From Oxalobacter formigenes (GTDB lineage Bacteria; Pseudomonadota; Gammaproteobacteria; Burkholderiales; Burkholderiaceae_D): a DNA stretch of 64,000 bases. The stretch covers positions 868,001 through 932,000 of the forward strand of contig NZ_CP018787.1 of NCBI RefSeq assembly GCF_002127965.1, written 5' to 3'. Made by a program: the position numbers and the translations under genes. This document shows, in pieces, positions 17,512 to 28,916 of the stretch. Under the pieces are notes generated by a model that had not been told where the DNA came from, made no database searches, and saw only the letters and a program-made list of their open reading frames with translations. The stretch's first letter is position 1; the number at the start of each line of letters is the position of its first letter.

Positions 17512-18366
17512 ATGACGGCAGTAAAAATTGAGGAAAGTTCAGTTGTCGAACGGCAACCGATTTCGCCTGAGGATGCGAAAAGACTCATGCTTCCCGGAAT
17601 TAGATGGAGTGCCATTTTTGCAGGTGTTGTCGTCGGTATTTCCGTACAGACATTGTTGGGAATCCTGGGTATTGCCGGTGGCCTTTCGACGATCAGCAGT
17701 GTCGCAACAGGTGAGAGTGCCGGTTTCGGCCCGATGCTCTGGACACTGGTCAGCCTGCTGATTTCAGCATTTGCGGGCGGTTTTTTTGCTTCCCGTTTGT
17801 CAGGTTCGCGCAGAAAAGGCGATGGTGCCATGTTCGGTGCCGTTACCTGGGCTGTTTCGATGCTGGTTTTTGCGCTGATGCTGTCAACCGCAGCGGGTTC
17901 TATACTGAATGGCATGATGTCGGCCGCCAATACGACGGTCGTCTATTCAGCTCCGGCCAATACAGTGAGCCCTGCTGTTTCTGCGCAATTGCGCCAGGAA
18001 CTCGGGGGTGAACTGAATAATGCCAATTTCCAGCAATTGCAGCAGTATTTACAGGCAGGACAACGCGAGGAAGCAATCGTTTATCTGACTTCACTTGGTA
18101 TCGAATCGTCACGAGCCGTGTCGGTTGTGAATAACGCGATGGATCAGATCGGCAGCACGGCAGTCGTCACGACCCAGCCACTGATTTCACCTGACCAGTT
18201 GATCCGGGCGGTCAGTGCTGCAGCATGGATGGTCTTTGTCGGCGTGACTTTATCGCTGATTGTTTCCGTTTGCGGTGGCATTATCGGTGCCAAATATGCC
18301 TACCGTTCCATCTGGGGAAAAAACGGCTTCCCTCGCATGTCGAAGGAAAAAAATTTCATCGATTGA
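17512..18366 (+). CDS. Four-helix membrane protein of unknown function
   Basis: A 284-residue protein with about four transmembrane segments (about 28-52, 72-93, 105-130 and 238-262) and a Gln/Asn-rich extracytoplasmic loop between the third and fourth (about 140-225). The start region PGIRWSAIFAGVVVGISVQT resembles proteobacterial proteins often annotated PhnA-like or TIGR04086-like, but I cannot name a function. A good AAGGAGA ribosome site precedes the ATG. It follows the stress-associated KGG gene but is separated from it by a terminator, so a shared role is only a guess. Confidence 0.75.
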   Translation: MTAVKIEESSVVERQPISPEDAKRLMLPGIRWSAIFAGVVVGISVQTLLGILGIAGGLSTISSVATGESAGFGPMLWTLVSLLISAFAGGFFASRLSGSRRKGDGAMFGAVTWAVSMLVFALMLSTAAGSILNGMMSAANTTVVYSAPANTVSPAVSAQLRQELGGELNNANFQQLQQYLQAGQREEAIVYLTSLGIESSRAVSVVNNAMDQIGSTAVVTTQPLISPDQLIRAVSAAAWMVFVGVTLSLIVSVCGGIIGAKYAYRSIWGKNGFPRMSKEKNFID

Positions 18367-18488
18367 GTTGATTTGACAAAGACGAAGGACGGTAGAGACA
18401 AACCGGTTTATGTTTATTCCATATTTTATCGCCTGATTAAGTCGGTCGGTAGCCTACAACGTGACAGGTGAAGGGATTGGGTAAAACT

Positions 18489-20060
18489 ATGCAAACCGGT
18501 TTGTCTCTCCAGAATCGATTGATACAAAACTGGCTGGCGATGCTTTCAGAAGCGGAGCCGGCCAGTTCCCTGATTGAAACGCATATTTCCTGGGTACTTT
18601 TAAGTGGCCAATATGCGTACAAGATCAAAAAAGCGCTTCATACCGATTTTCTCGATTATTCCGATCCGGGAATGCGTCGTTTTTATTGCAGGGAAGAGAT
18701 CCGGCTGAATCGGCGAACGGCGCCGGATATTTATCTGGACGTTGTCCAGATAGGAGGCACCCTGGATAGGCCTTCGTTGAGTTCCGGACCTGTTCTGGAA
18801 TATGCCGTCAAAATGCGACAGTTCGATATCGATAAACAACTGGATCATCTTCTGAAAAAAAATCATCTGACGCAAGAGCATGTCGACAGTCTGTCCGACG
18901 CGATTTCGAATTTCCATCTTCTTTTGCTTCAGTCATATGAACAGGAAGAACCATCCCGTTTCGGATCGCCTGAATTTGTGTTGGAACGGATGCTTGAAAA
19001 TCTTCGTGAACTGAAGGTTTTGCTGGTGAAACCGGATGACCTGACATTATGGGAGGAACTAAAGCAATCGCAATTGCATGAGTTCACACTGGAACGTGAC
19101 AAACTGGAAAACCGCGAAAAAAACGGTTTTGTCCGTGAATGTCATGGCGATATGCATATGGGAAATCTCGTGGTCGTCAATGGCAGGGTGATACCGTTTG
19201 ATTCAATCGAATTCGATGCCCAATACCGCTGGATGGATGTCATCAGCGATGTGGCATTCGCTTTTATGGATCTGCTTTATTTCGGAAAGAAATCGTTTGC
19301 ATGGCGATTGTTGAACCATTATCTCGAACAGACGGGCGATTATGATGGCGCCCCTCTTTTGCGGTTTTATGCTTCTTGTCATGCCACGGTCCGGGCAAAA
19401 GTTCACCTGATGCGCGAGTTGCAGGAAACCGATGAAAACCGCAAGCCTGTTGCTGACGATGCACCTTATCGGCGATACATGATTCTGGCTAACGATCTTC
19501 TGAAAAAACGGCAATCCGCACTTGTTATCACGATGGGTTTGCCGGGATCGGGCAAAACGGTTTTTGCCAATCTGGGTGCCGAAAAACTCCCCGGAATCTG
19601 TCTTCACTCCGATGTGGAACGCAAGCGCCTCTTCAATGAACTCTCCGACAGATACAGCGAACAATCGAAATATGAGGTCTACGATTATTAGCTGAAGACG
19701 GCCGATACACTTTTGCAGGCTGGCATGACGGTCATCGTCGATGCCAGTTTCATGAAAGAGGGCAATCGTACCCTTTTCCACAAGCTGGCCCAAAGCCGCT
19801 CGGTTCCATTTGCCATCGCAGTGATCGCTGCTGACATGGATTCGATGAAGCAGCGCCTTCTTGAACGCAAGGAACGCGATGATGATGCATCCGATGCGGA
19901 TGTCGATGTCTTGATGAAACTGCAAGAAGAATGGGAACCATTGACCGAAGCGGAAAAACCGTTCGCCGTGGAATTCGTCAATGAAGGGAATACCGGTTTT
20001 GACATTACTTCATCGGCCTGGCATGCGCTTTACGACAAGTTACGAATCCAGACGGAATGA
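18489..20060 (+). pseudogene. Phosphotransferase-AAA ATPase fusion interrupted by one in-frame amber codon
   Basis: Read through, this is one 523-codon frame. The N-terminal half resembles an aminoglycoside-phosphotransferase-like kinase (HGDMHMGNLVV, then PFDSIEFDAQYRWMDVISD). The C-terminal half is a P-loop ATPase with Walker A GLPGSGKT and a zeta-toxin-like arrangement. A TAG at 19689-19691 (codon 401) interrupts it soon after Walker A, and the same frame continues with clear coding sequence (TVIVDASFMKEGNRTLFHKL) to a normal TGA at 20060. No frameshift is needed. Possibilities are a recent nonsense mutation, a sequencing error, or readthrough. The start is uncertain (ATG 18489 or GTG 18468). 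Confidence 0.8.
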
Positions 20061-20079
20061 TGAATGATTGAAATATACG

Positions 20080-20107
20080 AAAAAGCCGGGTCATTTCCCG
20101 GCTTTTT
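20080..20107. terminator. Bidirectional terminator
   Basis: The stem AAAAAGCCGGG / CCCGGCTTTTT with a TCATTT loop separates the convergent ATPase and metallo-hydrolase genes. Confidence 0.93.
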
Positions 20108-20123
20108 CATTTGCGTTCTTTTG

Positions 20124-21056
20124 TCAGCCTAGCTTGTCGAGACGGAGTATCTTGCCTAGAACCCCGGATTCCAGTTTGCTGCGTTCCAGTTCTTCCTGTT
20201 CCCAGATGTGAGGCAACACATGCATCGGCTCATCAAGTGGTTCGTCCGAAAGCTTGAAAGTTCCCCAGTGCATGCCGACGAATTGTTTCGCCCCCAGAGT
20301 CTTGAATGCCCGGACGGCTTCTTCAGGATCGATATGCTGCGCACGCATGAACCAGCGGGGAGCATACGCGCCTGCCGGTAGCATGGCAGCGTCGATATCC
20401 GGGAAACGCTCTGCGATCTGTGCAAAACCGTCGAACCAGCCTGTATCGCCGGAATGATAAACGCGCAGACCGTTTTTCGAAATGACATAGCCGCCCCACC
20501 AGCTCGTATTGATATCAGCAAGACCCCGGCGGCTCCAGTGTTCGGCCGGGACGAAAGTGACATCGATACCGTCGATTTCTTCCTGCTGCCACCAGCTCAT
20601 TTCAATCACTTTTGGAAAACCGTTCTGACGAAACCAGATACCGAGCCCTTTCGGCACGACATAAACCGGATCGGGTCCCAGTCTCTTCAGGGTCGGCGCA
20701 TCCATATGATCCCGATGGTTGTGTGTGATGAAAACGATGTCGATTTTTTGGGGAAGTGCTGCCCAATCCAGTCCGGGCGGCGAATTGCGTTTGATGAATC
20801 CAAGCGAGCGGGACAGGACAGGATCGATGAGCATGTTTTTGCCGCCCAGCTGAATCAGAAAAGACGCCTGCCCGATCCATGTCAACGTATCGCCTGTCGA
20901 TTTGTAAAGCGATGAACCGTCATTCTGGACATAAGGAATGGGAACACCGGTCGCAGGTGATTTGGGACGGCGCTCGTCATGCCAGCCCAAAAGCCATTTC
21001 AGTGTCTGGCTGCCAGCCGGTTTGCGGAAATTCCCTTTCAGATTCTTGAAAAACAT
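20124..21056 (-). CDS. Metallo-beta-lactamase-fold hydrolase (UlaG/NAPE-PLD-like)
   Basis: A 310-residue enzyme with the metal-binding motif THNHRDHMD (HxHxDH), later His in PAEHWSRRG, the bridging Asp in YHSGDTGWF and a final His in GMHWGTF. The TWIGQASFLIQLGGKNMLIDP opening is typical of the UlaG/NAPE-PLD-like branch, which acts on lactone or phospholipid-type substrates. The true substrate cannot be read from the sequence. No signal peptide is apparent. Transcribed alone; its promoter would lie in the gap before the cobalamin riboswitch. Confidence 0.88.
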   Translation of the reverse strand: MFFKNLKGNFRKPAGSQTLKWLLGWHDERRPKSPATGVPIPYVQNDGSSLYKSTGDTLTWIGQASFLIQLGGKNMLIDPVLSRSLGFIKRNSPPGLDWAALPQKIDIVFITHNHRDHMDAPTLKRLGPDPVYVVPKGLGIWFRQNGFPKVIEMSWWQQEEIDGIDVTFVPAEHWSRRGLADINTSWWGGYVISKNGLRVYHSGDTGWFDGFAQIAERFPDIDAAMLPAGAYAPRWFMRAQHIDPEEAVRAFKTLGAKQFVGMHWGTFKLSDEPLDEPMHVLPHIWEQEELERSKLESGVLGKILRLDKLG

Positions 21057-21249
21057 GCGTTGACTCCTTTGATGGAAGGTATTTTACCTTTTTGGGAGAA
21101 AGACGTTTTGACAAGCCGACAACTGGTTTCAGGGGAACAACATCTTCCTGTAAAAGGCATGACGTTGTTTTTTTGTATATATTCCAAAAAAGAAGAGCGG
21201 TAACCGACGAGTTTTCGCTTTTGAACAGACCTGTCGTTTACAATTTGAA

Positions 21250-21455
21250 ACGTTTTGGTGCTCGCGCATCTTTCTGATGTGCGGTTAAACGGGAAACACG
21301 AAGCTTTCAAAGCCAACGTGTGCTGCCCCCGCAACGGTAAGCAGGTGTCCTTTCAGGACGCGTTGTCCCCCAATACCACTGTGCAAAAGCATGGGAAGGT
21401 AGACGACAGTTTCAGGCATGACCTGAAAACCTGTAGCCCGGATACCGGCCAAGCG
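21250..21455 (+). promoter_or_regulatory. Adenosylcobalamin riboswitch controlling the btu genes
   Basis: The conserved cobalamin-aptamer blocks occur in order: TTGGTGCTCGC (about 21255), GTTAAACGGGAA (about 21283), the B12 box region GCTGCCCCCGCAACGGTAA (about 21323), CCACTG (about 21377), GGGAAGG (about 21394), and GCATGACCTG to GCCCGGATACCGGCC near the 3' end. A GC-rich hairpin (CGCGGA 21469-21474 / TCCGCG 21484-21489) follows and may be part of the expression platform; it has no adjacent T tract, so translational control is as likely as termination. The rest of the 21057-21609 gap holds promoter and leader only. Confidence 0.93.
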
Positions 21456-21609
21456 CGATAGGTTGTACCGCGGACGGGGATGTTCCGCGAATGCGTTCGA
21501 CTGTTGTTTCCGGTTTTTCACGCCTTCGTTTTTCTTCCTTGTAACCGTCGGTGCGTTGTTTTGTTTGAGTCTGCGGGGACGCCGGCTCAGCTCGTTAATG
21601 GAATTTACA

Positions 21610-23517
21610 ATGCATTCCCCTGTTTCAAAAACATATTGCTTTAAAGCGATCAAACCCGTATTGCTCGTATCCATGCTCGCAAGCTGTTTTGCAACTTCTG
21701 CTATTGCAGAGGAAATTGCTGGTACGGAAGAAAAAACCCTTCAACCTGTTGTCGTGACCGCTTCCCGTGTCGAACAGCTGCAAAAGGATGCCATTCCCAG
21801 CACGACTGTGATTACGTCGAAGATGATTGAGAACAATAAATTATCTGATGTACCTTCCTTGTTGCGTAGCGAAGCTGGGATTGAGTTTTCACGTACAGGT
21901 GGTCAGGGAAATGCGGTATCCGTTTTTATGCGTGGAACGGAATCGCGGCATGTTCTTGTTCTTCTGGATGGGATTCCCATTCAGGATGCGGTTTCAACGG
22001 GAACTGTCGATTTTCTCTCACAAGTCCAGCTCGATCAAATCGATAGAATCGAAGTAGTGCGAGGCAATGTTTCTGCCATTTATGGCTCTGGCGCTATGGG
22101 TGGCGTTATTCAAATTTTTACGAAACAGGGATCGGGCAAACCTTCAGGGAATGTTTTTGCCGAGTACGGTACGCATAATACTGTCAAGTTCGGGGCCGGT
22201 GTTTCCGGACAGCATGACGATACCCGGTTTGCTCTTTCGGTTACCCGATACAAGACGAACGGTTTTTCTTCAATGAATCCGGATAAAAATTCTTTGGTCA
22301 ATCCAGATGACGATGGTGACAGGAATGTCAGTTTGAATGCTTCTGTGTCGCAACGTTTGAATAAAGACCATGAAATTGGTGCCCGTTTTTATATGTACAA
22401 TGCCAGATTCGATTTCGACAGCGGCAGTGGACCGGAGGATAATGCTTTTGGTAAATCCAAACAGAAAACAGCGTCTATATTCAGTAAAAACCGGTGGACG
22501 AAAGATTGGCTTTCCACTGTGACACTATCCTATACCGATATGGATCGTCCGACACAGGTTGTCAATACTGTGCCCGGGATGTGGGGAAGCAATGATTACA
22601 AATCGAGATATCAGAATCAGGCAACCCGCATACAATGGGAGAATCAGATTTCATTATCCGAAAACTGGACGTTGACAGCTGGTGTCGACGGAACAAATGA
22701 AAGAGGGAAAGTTGGGGATGGATACTCCACTCATTCTTATGATGGTGATAAATATAGCGCTTTTGCCGGTCTGATCGGTAAAATGGGAAATCATAATCTT
22801 CAGGCCAATGTCCGTTATGATCATGTTGATGATGCCGGAGCGGATACTACTGGATATCTGGGATATGGTTATGATCTCACATCAAATTGGAAACTTCTTG
22901 CAAGTGCTTCAACATCTTTTCTGGCTCCCAATCTTTACCAACGTTATGTCCCGATATATGGAAACAAGGATTTGAAATCGGAACATTCCACGAATTACGA
23001 AGGTGGCATTCAATATGCCAATAACAAGGATTTGCTCAGATTAACTGTTTTCCAGTGGCATACACGCGATCTGATCTCAACGGATGCTAACTGGAACTAT
23101 ATCAATATCGGAAAAGCAAAAAGCACTGGTGTTGAATTAAATGCAGCCACGAATCTTGTTGGTTTGGATGTCCGTGCCAATTTGACATGGCAGGATCCTA
23201 AAAACAGGGAAACGGACAAGCAATTGTTGAAACGGGCCAAATTCTTCGGTTCTTTAAATATTTCCAAAACAATGGGTGCCTGGTATTTCGGAGGGGATAT
23301 TCAATATAACGGAAGTCGTGACGATTACAAGAGTGTAGTTGATACTTACAATTTGAATTCATATTGGCTCGTCAATCTGAATGCCCGTTACAATATAAAC
23401 AAGAATGTCTCATTGTATGCACGCATCGAAAATCTGTTGAATAAAGATTATGAAACGACTTACGGTTACGAACAACCCGGTCGCGGTGCCTATGTCGGCG
23501 TGAACTTCAAGATGTAA
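21610..23517 (+). CDS. btuB: TonB-dependent vitamin B12 receptor BtuB
   Basis: A 635-residue outer-membrane receptor with a signal peptide ending near SAIAEE, a TonB box region (TLQPVVVTASRVEQL), a plug domain (about 55-160, with VFMRGTESRHVLVLLDGIPI and RIEVVRGNVSAIYGSGAMGG) and a 22-strand barrel to the C-terminal YVGVNFKM. It imports cobalamin using TonB energy. The ATG at 21610 is preferred over an in-frame ATG four codons earlier because of a better-spaced GGA. The upstream cobalamin riboswitch gives strong support for B12 as substrate. Confidence 0.94.
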   Translation: MHSPVSKTYCFKAIKPVLLVSMLASCFATSAIAEEIAGTEEKTLQPVVVTASRVEQLQKDAIPSTTVITSKMIENNKLSDVPSLLRSEAGIEFSRTGGQGNAVSVFMRGTESRHVLVLLDGIPIQDAVSTGTVDFLSQVQLDQIDRIEVVRGNVSAIYGSGAMGGVIQIFTKQGSGKPSGNVFAEYGTHNTVKFGAGVSGQHDDTRFALSVTRYKTNGFSSMNPDKNSLVNPDDDGDRNVSLNASVSQRLNKDHEIGARFYMYNARFDFDSGSGPEDNAFGKSKQKTASIFSKNRWTKDWLSTVTLSYTDMDRPTQVVNTVPGMWGSNDYKSRYQNQATRIQWENQISLSENWTLTAGVDGTNERGKVGDGYSTHSYDGDKYSAFAGLIGKMGNHNLQANVRYDHVDDAGADTTGYLGYGYDLTSNWKLLASASTSFLAPNLYQRYVPIYGNKDLKSEHSTNYEGGIQYANNKDLLRLTVFQWHTRDLISTDANWNYINIGKAKSTGVELNAATNLVGLDVRANLTWQDPKNRETDKQLLKRAKFFGSLNISKTMGAWYFGGDIQYNGSRDDYKSVVDTYNLNSYWLVNLNARYNINKNVSLYARIENLLNKDYETTYGYEQPGRGAYVGVNFKM

Positions 23518-23556
23518 AATGCAGGTTATTTAAACCTGTGGAAAGGCTTGTCATTC

Positions 23557-24588
23557 ATGCCGGTACAAAGCAGTTTATCCCAGTCAGGTTTGCCGTCAAA
23601 AAGACGGCAGACAATGTGGCTGCTGATATTGCTGGTGCTGGCAGTGGCAAGCCTTTTGCTTTCCTGCACGATCGGTTCGGTCGGCTTGAGTGTCGGCGAA
23701 CTCTCCGGTGCACTGTTCGAACTGATATCGGGACACTCAGAGTCGCTGGCGGCGACGCTTTTGTCGATGCGGCTGGAGCGGGCATTTGCTGCGTTTGTTG
23801 TCGGCGGATCGCTGGCACTGGCCGGTTGCATGATGCAGGCCTTGTTGCGCAATCCGCTGGCTGATCCTTATGTGCTGGGCGTTTCCGGAGGCGCATCGGT
23901 CGGTGCATTGTCGATGCTGTTTTTATCGGCCTCTCTCATGATGGTCAATATTATCGCTTTTGCCGGAGCGATGGTCGTGGCGCTCATTCTCTATCTGCTT
24001 TCACGACGGGATTTTTCCATTGCTGACGGTTCTTCGCGCCTGTTGTTGACAGGTGTCATTCTGGCATTCGGGTGCAGTGCCATTGTCACCCTGCTGTTGA
24101 CGGTCGCTGCCGATAATGATTTGCGCGGAATGGTTTTCTGGCTGGTCGGTGATCTGGCCGGGGCGACGGTCACAGTCTGGTCGGTAGCGATTATGCTCGT
24201 TGTATTCATATTCGTATGGCTTGCCGCCAGATCAGTCAATCTGCTGGCCCTGCATGCCGATATGGCGGTGACACTGGGCGTGAACGTGGCATCGCTGAAA
24301 AAAAGCCTTTTCGTCGGAGGGGCGCTGTTGACGGCTTCGGCCGTCACGTCGGCAGGCAACATCGCTTTTGTCGGCCTGATTGTCCCACATGCCTGCCGGA
24401 TGATATGGGGGCCTGACCATCGTTTTCTTTTTCCTTCCGCATTGTTGACCGGTGGTTTTTTTCTGGTTCTGGCCGATACGCTTTCCAGAACGGTTCTGGC
24501 TCCACACCAGTTACCCGTTGGAGTGGTAACTTCCCTGATCGGCGTTCCCGTTTTCCTTTTCCAGTTATACAGGAGCCGACGGGTATGA
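23557..24588 (+). CDS. btuC: Cobalamin ABC transporter permease BtuC
   Basis: A 343-residue FecCD-family inner-membrane permease with about ten transmembrane helices. Signatures include RLERAFAAFVVGGSLALAG, MMQALLRNPLADPYVLGVSG and the late AGNIAFVGLIVPHACRMIWG. It forms the cobalamin channel with the ATPase encoded next. The ATG has GGAAAGG about ten bases upstream. The gene lies 39 bases after btuB and its last 4 bases overlap the ATPase start. Confidence 0.93.
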   Translation: MPVQSSLSQSGLPSKRRQTMWLLILLVLAVASLLLSCTIGSVGLSVGELSGALFELISGHSESLAATLLSMRLERAFAAFVVGGSLALAGCMMQALLRNPLADPYVLGVSGGASVGALSMLFLSASLMMVNIIAFAGAMVVALILYLLSRRDFSIADGSSRLLLTGVILAFGCSAIVTLLLTVAADNDLRGMVFWLVGDLAGATVTVWSVAIMLVVFIFVWLAARSVNLLALHADMAVTLGVNVASLKKSLFVGGALLTASAVTSAGNIAFVGLIVPHACRMIWGPDHRFLFPSALLTGGFFLVLADTLSRTVLAPHQLPVGVVTSLIGVPVFLFQLYRSRRV

Positions 24589-25349
24589 CGATGATTCTCG
24601 ATAATGTGTCTTTGCAGGCTGGCGGCAAGCGTCTCATCGATCATCTGGAAATGACGATCGAACCGGGTCAATGCTGGTTCGTATACGGACGCAATGGCGT
24701 CGGGAAGACGACGCTTTTGAAAACAATGGCCGGATTGCAGAAACCGGATTCCGGATATATCGTGCTGGACGATCTTGCCCTGCCGGAATGGGAACCACGG
24801 GAACTGGCCAAAAGACGGGCCTATTTGCCACAGGCTCAAGGCGATACATTCGGTTTTACCGTTATGGAAACGGTGGTAGCGGCACGGTTTCCTTACCAGA
24901 CTGGATATCTTGGGGATTCTGCAGACGATATTGAAAAAGCGGTTTCGGCATTGAAACGTCTGGAAGTGTTTCAGCTGGCTGAGAGGGATATCCGAACCTT
25001 GTCAGGGGGTGAACGGCAAAGAGTGGCTGTAGCCGCCTTGCTCGCACAGGATACGCCCCTGATGCTTCTTGACGAACCGGCGTCAGCGCTTGACCTGTCC
25101 CATCAGGCGTCCCTTCTCGGGCTGATCCGTGAATTGTGTCGTGGACAAAACAAGGCAGTCGTCATGGTCGTTCACGATTTGAATATGGCCTGGGACGTCG
25201 CTTCGCATGTCTTGCTTTTACATGGGAATGGCTTCTGGGAAGCAGGGAAAAGAGAAGCTATGATGTGTACTGAAAAATTGTCGGAGTGCCTGCAATTTCC
25301 GGTACAGACGGTATTGCACGGAGACCGGACGGTTTTCGTTTCTTATTGA
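24585..25349 (+). CDS. btuD: Cobalamin ABC transporter ATPase BtuD
   Basis: A 254-residue ABC ATPase. Walker A is GRNGVGKTTLLK, the Q-loop lies in LPQAQGDTFGF, the signature is LSGGERQRVAVAALLAQ, Walker B is LMLLDEPASALD and the switch His is in VVHDLNM. It overlaps btuC by ATGA, so translation is coupled. Specificity for B12 is inferred from the riboswitch and operon. Confidence 0.94.
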   Translation: MTMILDNVSLQAGGKRLIDHLEMTIEPGQCWFVYGRNGVGKTTLLKTMAGLQKPDSGYIVLDDLALPEWEPRELAKRRAYLPQAQGDTFGFTVMETVVAARFPYQTGYLGDSADDIEKAVSALKRLEVFQLAERDIRTLSGGERQRVAVAALLAQDTPLMLLDEPASALDLSHQASLLGLIRELCRGQNKAVVMVVHDLNMAWDVASHVLLLHGNGFWEAGKREAMMCTEKLSECLQFPVQTVLHGDRTVFVSY

Positions 25350-25378
25350 GGTATTCTCTGGCCAGTGGATCGGATTTC

Positions 25379-26257
25379 ATGAAAAAATTTTGGTGGCTCT
25401 GCCTGTTCTGGATGGCAAATGCCCTGGCGGCCGTTACCGTCACGGATGATACAGGTCGTACCGTAAGGCTATCGAAACCGGCGCAGCGTATCATTTCACT
25501 GGCGCCTCATACGACTGAGCTGATTTATACCATCGGCGCCGGTTCGCAACTGGCAGCCGTCACCAGTTACAGTGATTATCCAGCCGAGGCAAAAAGACTT
25601 CCCATCGTGGGAGATTTCAGGCAAATCGATCTGGAAAGGGTACTTGCCATGAAGCCTGATTTGCTGGTGGTATGGCAGGGAGGGAATCCACAAAAGCAGC
25701 TTGAAAGACTGAAAAGGGCTGGCATTCCTGTTTTTTACAGCGATCCGCGCCGTTTGAGCGATATTCCGGACAATATGGTCAAACTGGGCATATTGACTGG
25801 TCATGAGGTTGCCGCCCGTAAAAAAGCAGTGCAGTGGACGCAGGCCATGAACCGGTTGAAAAAACAGTATGGCAAACGTTCAGGTGTGCGGGTTTTTTAT
25901 CAGGTATCGGATTCGCCGCTGTTTACATTGAATGGCAAGCATATTGTGAATGAGGCGATTTCACTTTGTGGCGGTACGAACATTTTTGCCGATCTGTCCA
26001 TTATTGCACCCAATGTCAGTATTGAATCCGTTATTGCCAAAAATCCCGAAGTGATTGTCAGTTCCAAAGGGCTTGGCACGTCTAATGGCTTGTCGATGTG
26101 GAAACGCTTCAAAACGGTCGATGCAGTACGCTACGGAAATCTCTTCGGCATCAATTCAGACTGGATGGACCGTGCAGGGCCGAGGATGCTGGCCGGGACG
26201 GAAATGCTTTGCAAAAAGCTGGAGGAAAGCCGGAAAAATATCCGCAAATTCCATTAG
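25379..26257 (+). CDS. btuF: Cobalamin-binding periplasmic protein BtuF
   Basis: A 292-residue periplasmic solute-binding protein of the helical-backbone type III family. The signal peptide ends near ANALAAV. Family motifs are RIISLAPHTTELIYTIGAG, KPDLLVVWQGGNPQKQLERL and VISLCGGTNIF-like NEAISLCGGTN. It delivers B12 to BtuCD. The ATG 30 bases after btuD gives a correct signal peptide; an upstream in-frame start would overlap btuD. It is the last gene of the btuBCDF unit. Confidence 0.92.
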   Translation: MKKFWWLCLFWMANALAAVTVTDDTGRTVRLSKPAQRIISLAPHTTELIYTIGAGSQLAAVTSYSDYPAEAKRLPIVGDFRQIDLERVLAMKPDLLVVWQGGNPQKQLERLKRAGIPVFYSDPRRLSDIPDNMVKLGILTGHEVAARKKAVQWTQAMNRLKKQYGKRSGVRVFYQVSDSPLFTLNGKHIVNEAISLCGGTNIFADLSIIAPNVSIESVIAKNPEVIVSSKGLGTSNGLSMWKRFKTVDAVRYGNLFGINSDWMDRAGPRMLAGTEMLCKKLEESRKNIRKFH

Positions 26258-26287
26258 ACAATAAAGATTTTAATATTTTCAGGCATT

Positions 26288-26315
26288 AAAAAAGGCAGAA
26301 CATTCTGCCTTTTTT
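26288..26315. terminator. Bidirectional terminator between btuF and panC
   Basis: The stem AAAAAAGGCAG / CTGCCTTTTTT with loop AACATT separates two convergent operons. Confidence 0.92.
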
Positions 26316-26341
26316 AAATCTTGCGGATTGTTTTATCCGCT

Positions 26342-28115
<1,774 letters not shown>

Positions 28116-28130
28116 AAAACCGTTTGAAAA

Positions 28131-28310
28131 TCAGTGTGAAGATTTGGGTATGGGCTTGTTTTTGCCCTTTTTCAGCTGAAAAGGAAGATGGCTCGCCGGA
28201 ATTTTTCGCAATACTGAGAATTCCTCTTTTTTTTCAGTTTCAGGCAGAACGGGGTTTTTGATCTGCCAGTCTTTTATTTGTGCATCCAGTTCGGATGAAT
28301 AATTGCTCAA
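28131..28310 (-). CDS. Small protein, candidate DUF3460 family, with a TTG start
   Basis: A short frame ends 15 bases before scpA. Read from a TTG at 28308-28310, it gives 59 residues starting MSNYSSELDAQIKDW, with NPVLPETEKKEEFS following. This resembles the small DUF3460 proteins that Burkholderiales often encode next to scpA, and the length is right for that family. A CAGG lies just upstream of the TTG. The open frame extends further upstream but into the GNAT gene. Function is unknown. The family assignment rests on resemblance and position only. Confidence 0.45.
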   Translation of the reverse strand: MSNYSSELDAQIKDWQIKNPVLPETEKKEEFSVLRKIPASHLPFQLKKGKNKPIPKSSH

Positions 28311-28428
28311 GAGCCTGAATTGAATCATTGTACGTGCTATTCGTGTGAATGAATTTATCTGTAAAAGCCGGTGGTGTATTTCGCTATCGATTTTCTCATT
28401 AAAACAGGGATTGGGCCGTCGCACCTGT

Positions 28429-28908
28429 TCAAATATCAAGGACCTTCCGCATCATGATCGGAGGCGGTTCCAGAGTATTACGGGTGGAAAATTCTATTTC
28501 CGGTGCCAGCTCGAAACCGTAAGCCTCGTATAAACTGGTCAGCGGTTCCAGATAAAGATGCAAATAAAGGCGCAATTCGTTTATTTCACACAGTTGGGCG
28601 TGGTGAATGATGGCCTCGATCAGATGCTGGGAGAGTTTCTTGCCGCAAAAAGCGGGAATCAAACCCAGTCGCCGGATTTTCCAGATATGATCGTCTTCAT
28701 CGAGAGCAGCCCACCGGAGTGAACCGGCAGGTATATCGTCAACTGTCAGGATGAAAGCGCCGCCATTGTGCAAATCTTCATTGACGTTGACCCATGTGTC
28801 CCGATGACCTTGTGCAGTGGGCGGACATTTGCCTGCCCAGGATTTTCTCGTCAAATCGGCGATTAAACGGGCATCTTCGATGGAAGCTTCCCTGACGGCG
28901 ATTTTCAT
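28429..28908 (-). CDS. GNAT-family N-acetyltransferase
   Basis: A 159-residue single-domain GNAT enzyme. The N-terminal VREASIEDARLIADLTRKSW is the usual first helix. The acetyl-CoA-binding region lies in IRRLGLIPAFCGKKLSQHLI (about 90-110), which has an unusual FCGKKLS in place of the Q/RxxGxG/A loop. The C-terminal strand YEAYGFELAPE is conserved. The substrate is unknown. It begins 8 bases after metG and is probably co-transcribed. Confidence 0.82.
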   Translation of the reverse strand: MKIAVREASIEDARLIADLTRKSWAGKCPPTAQGHRDTWVNVNEDLHNGGAFILTVDDIPAGSLRWAALDEDDHIWKIRRLGLIPAFCGKKLSQHLIEAIIHHAQLCEINELRLYLHLYLEPLTSLYEAYGFELAPEIEFSTRNTLEPPPIMMRKVLDI

Positions 28909-28916
28909 ATTCAGCC

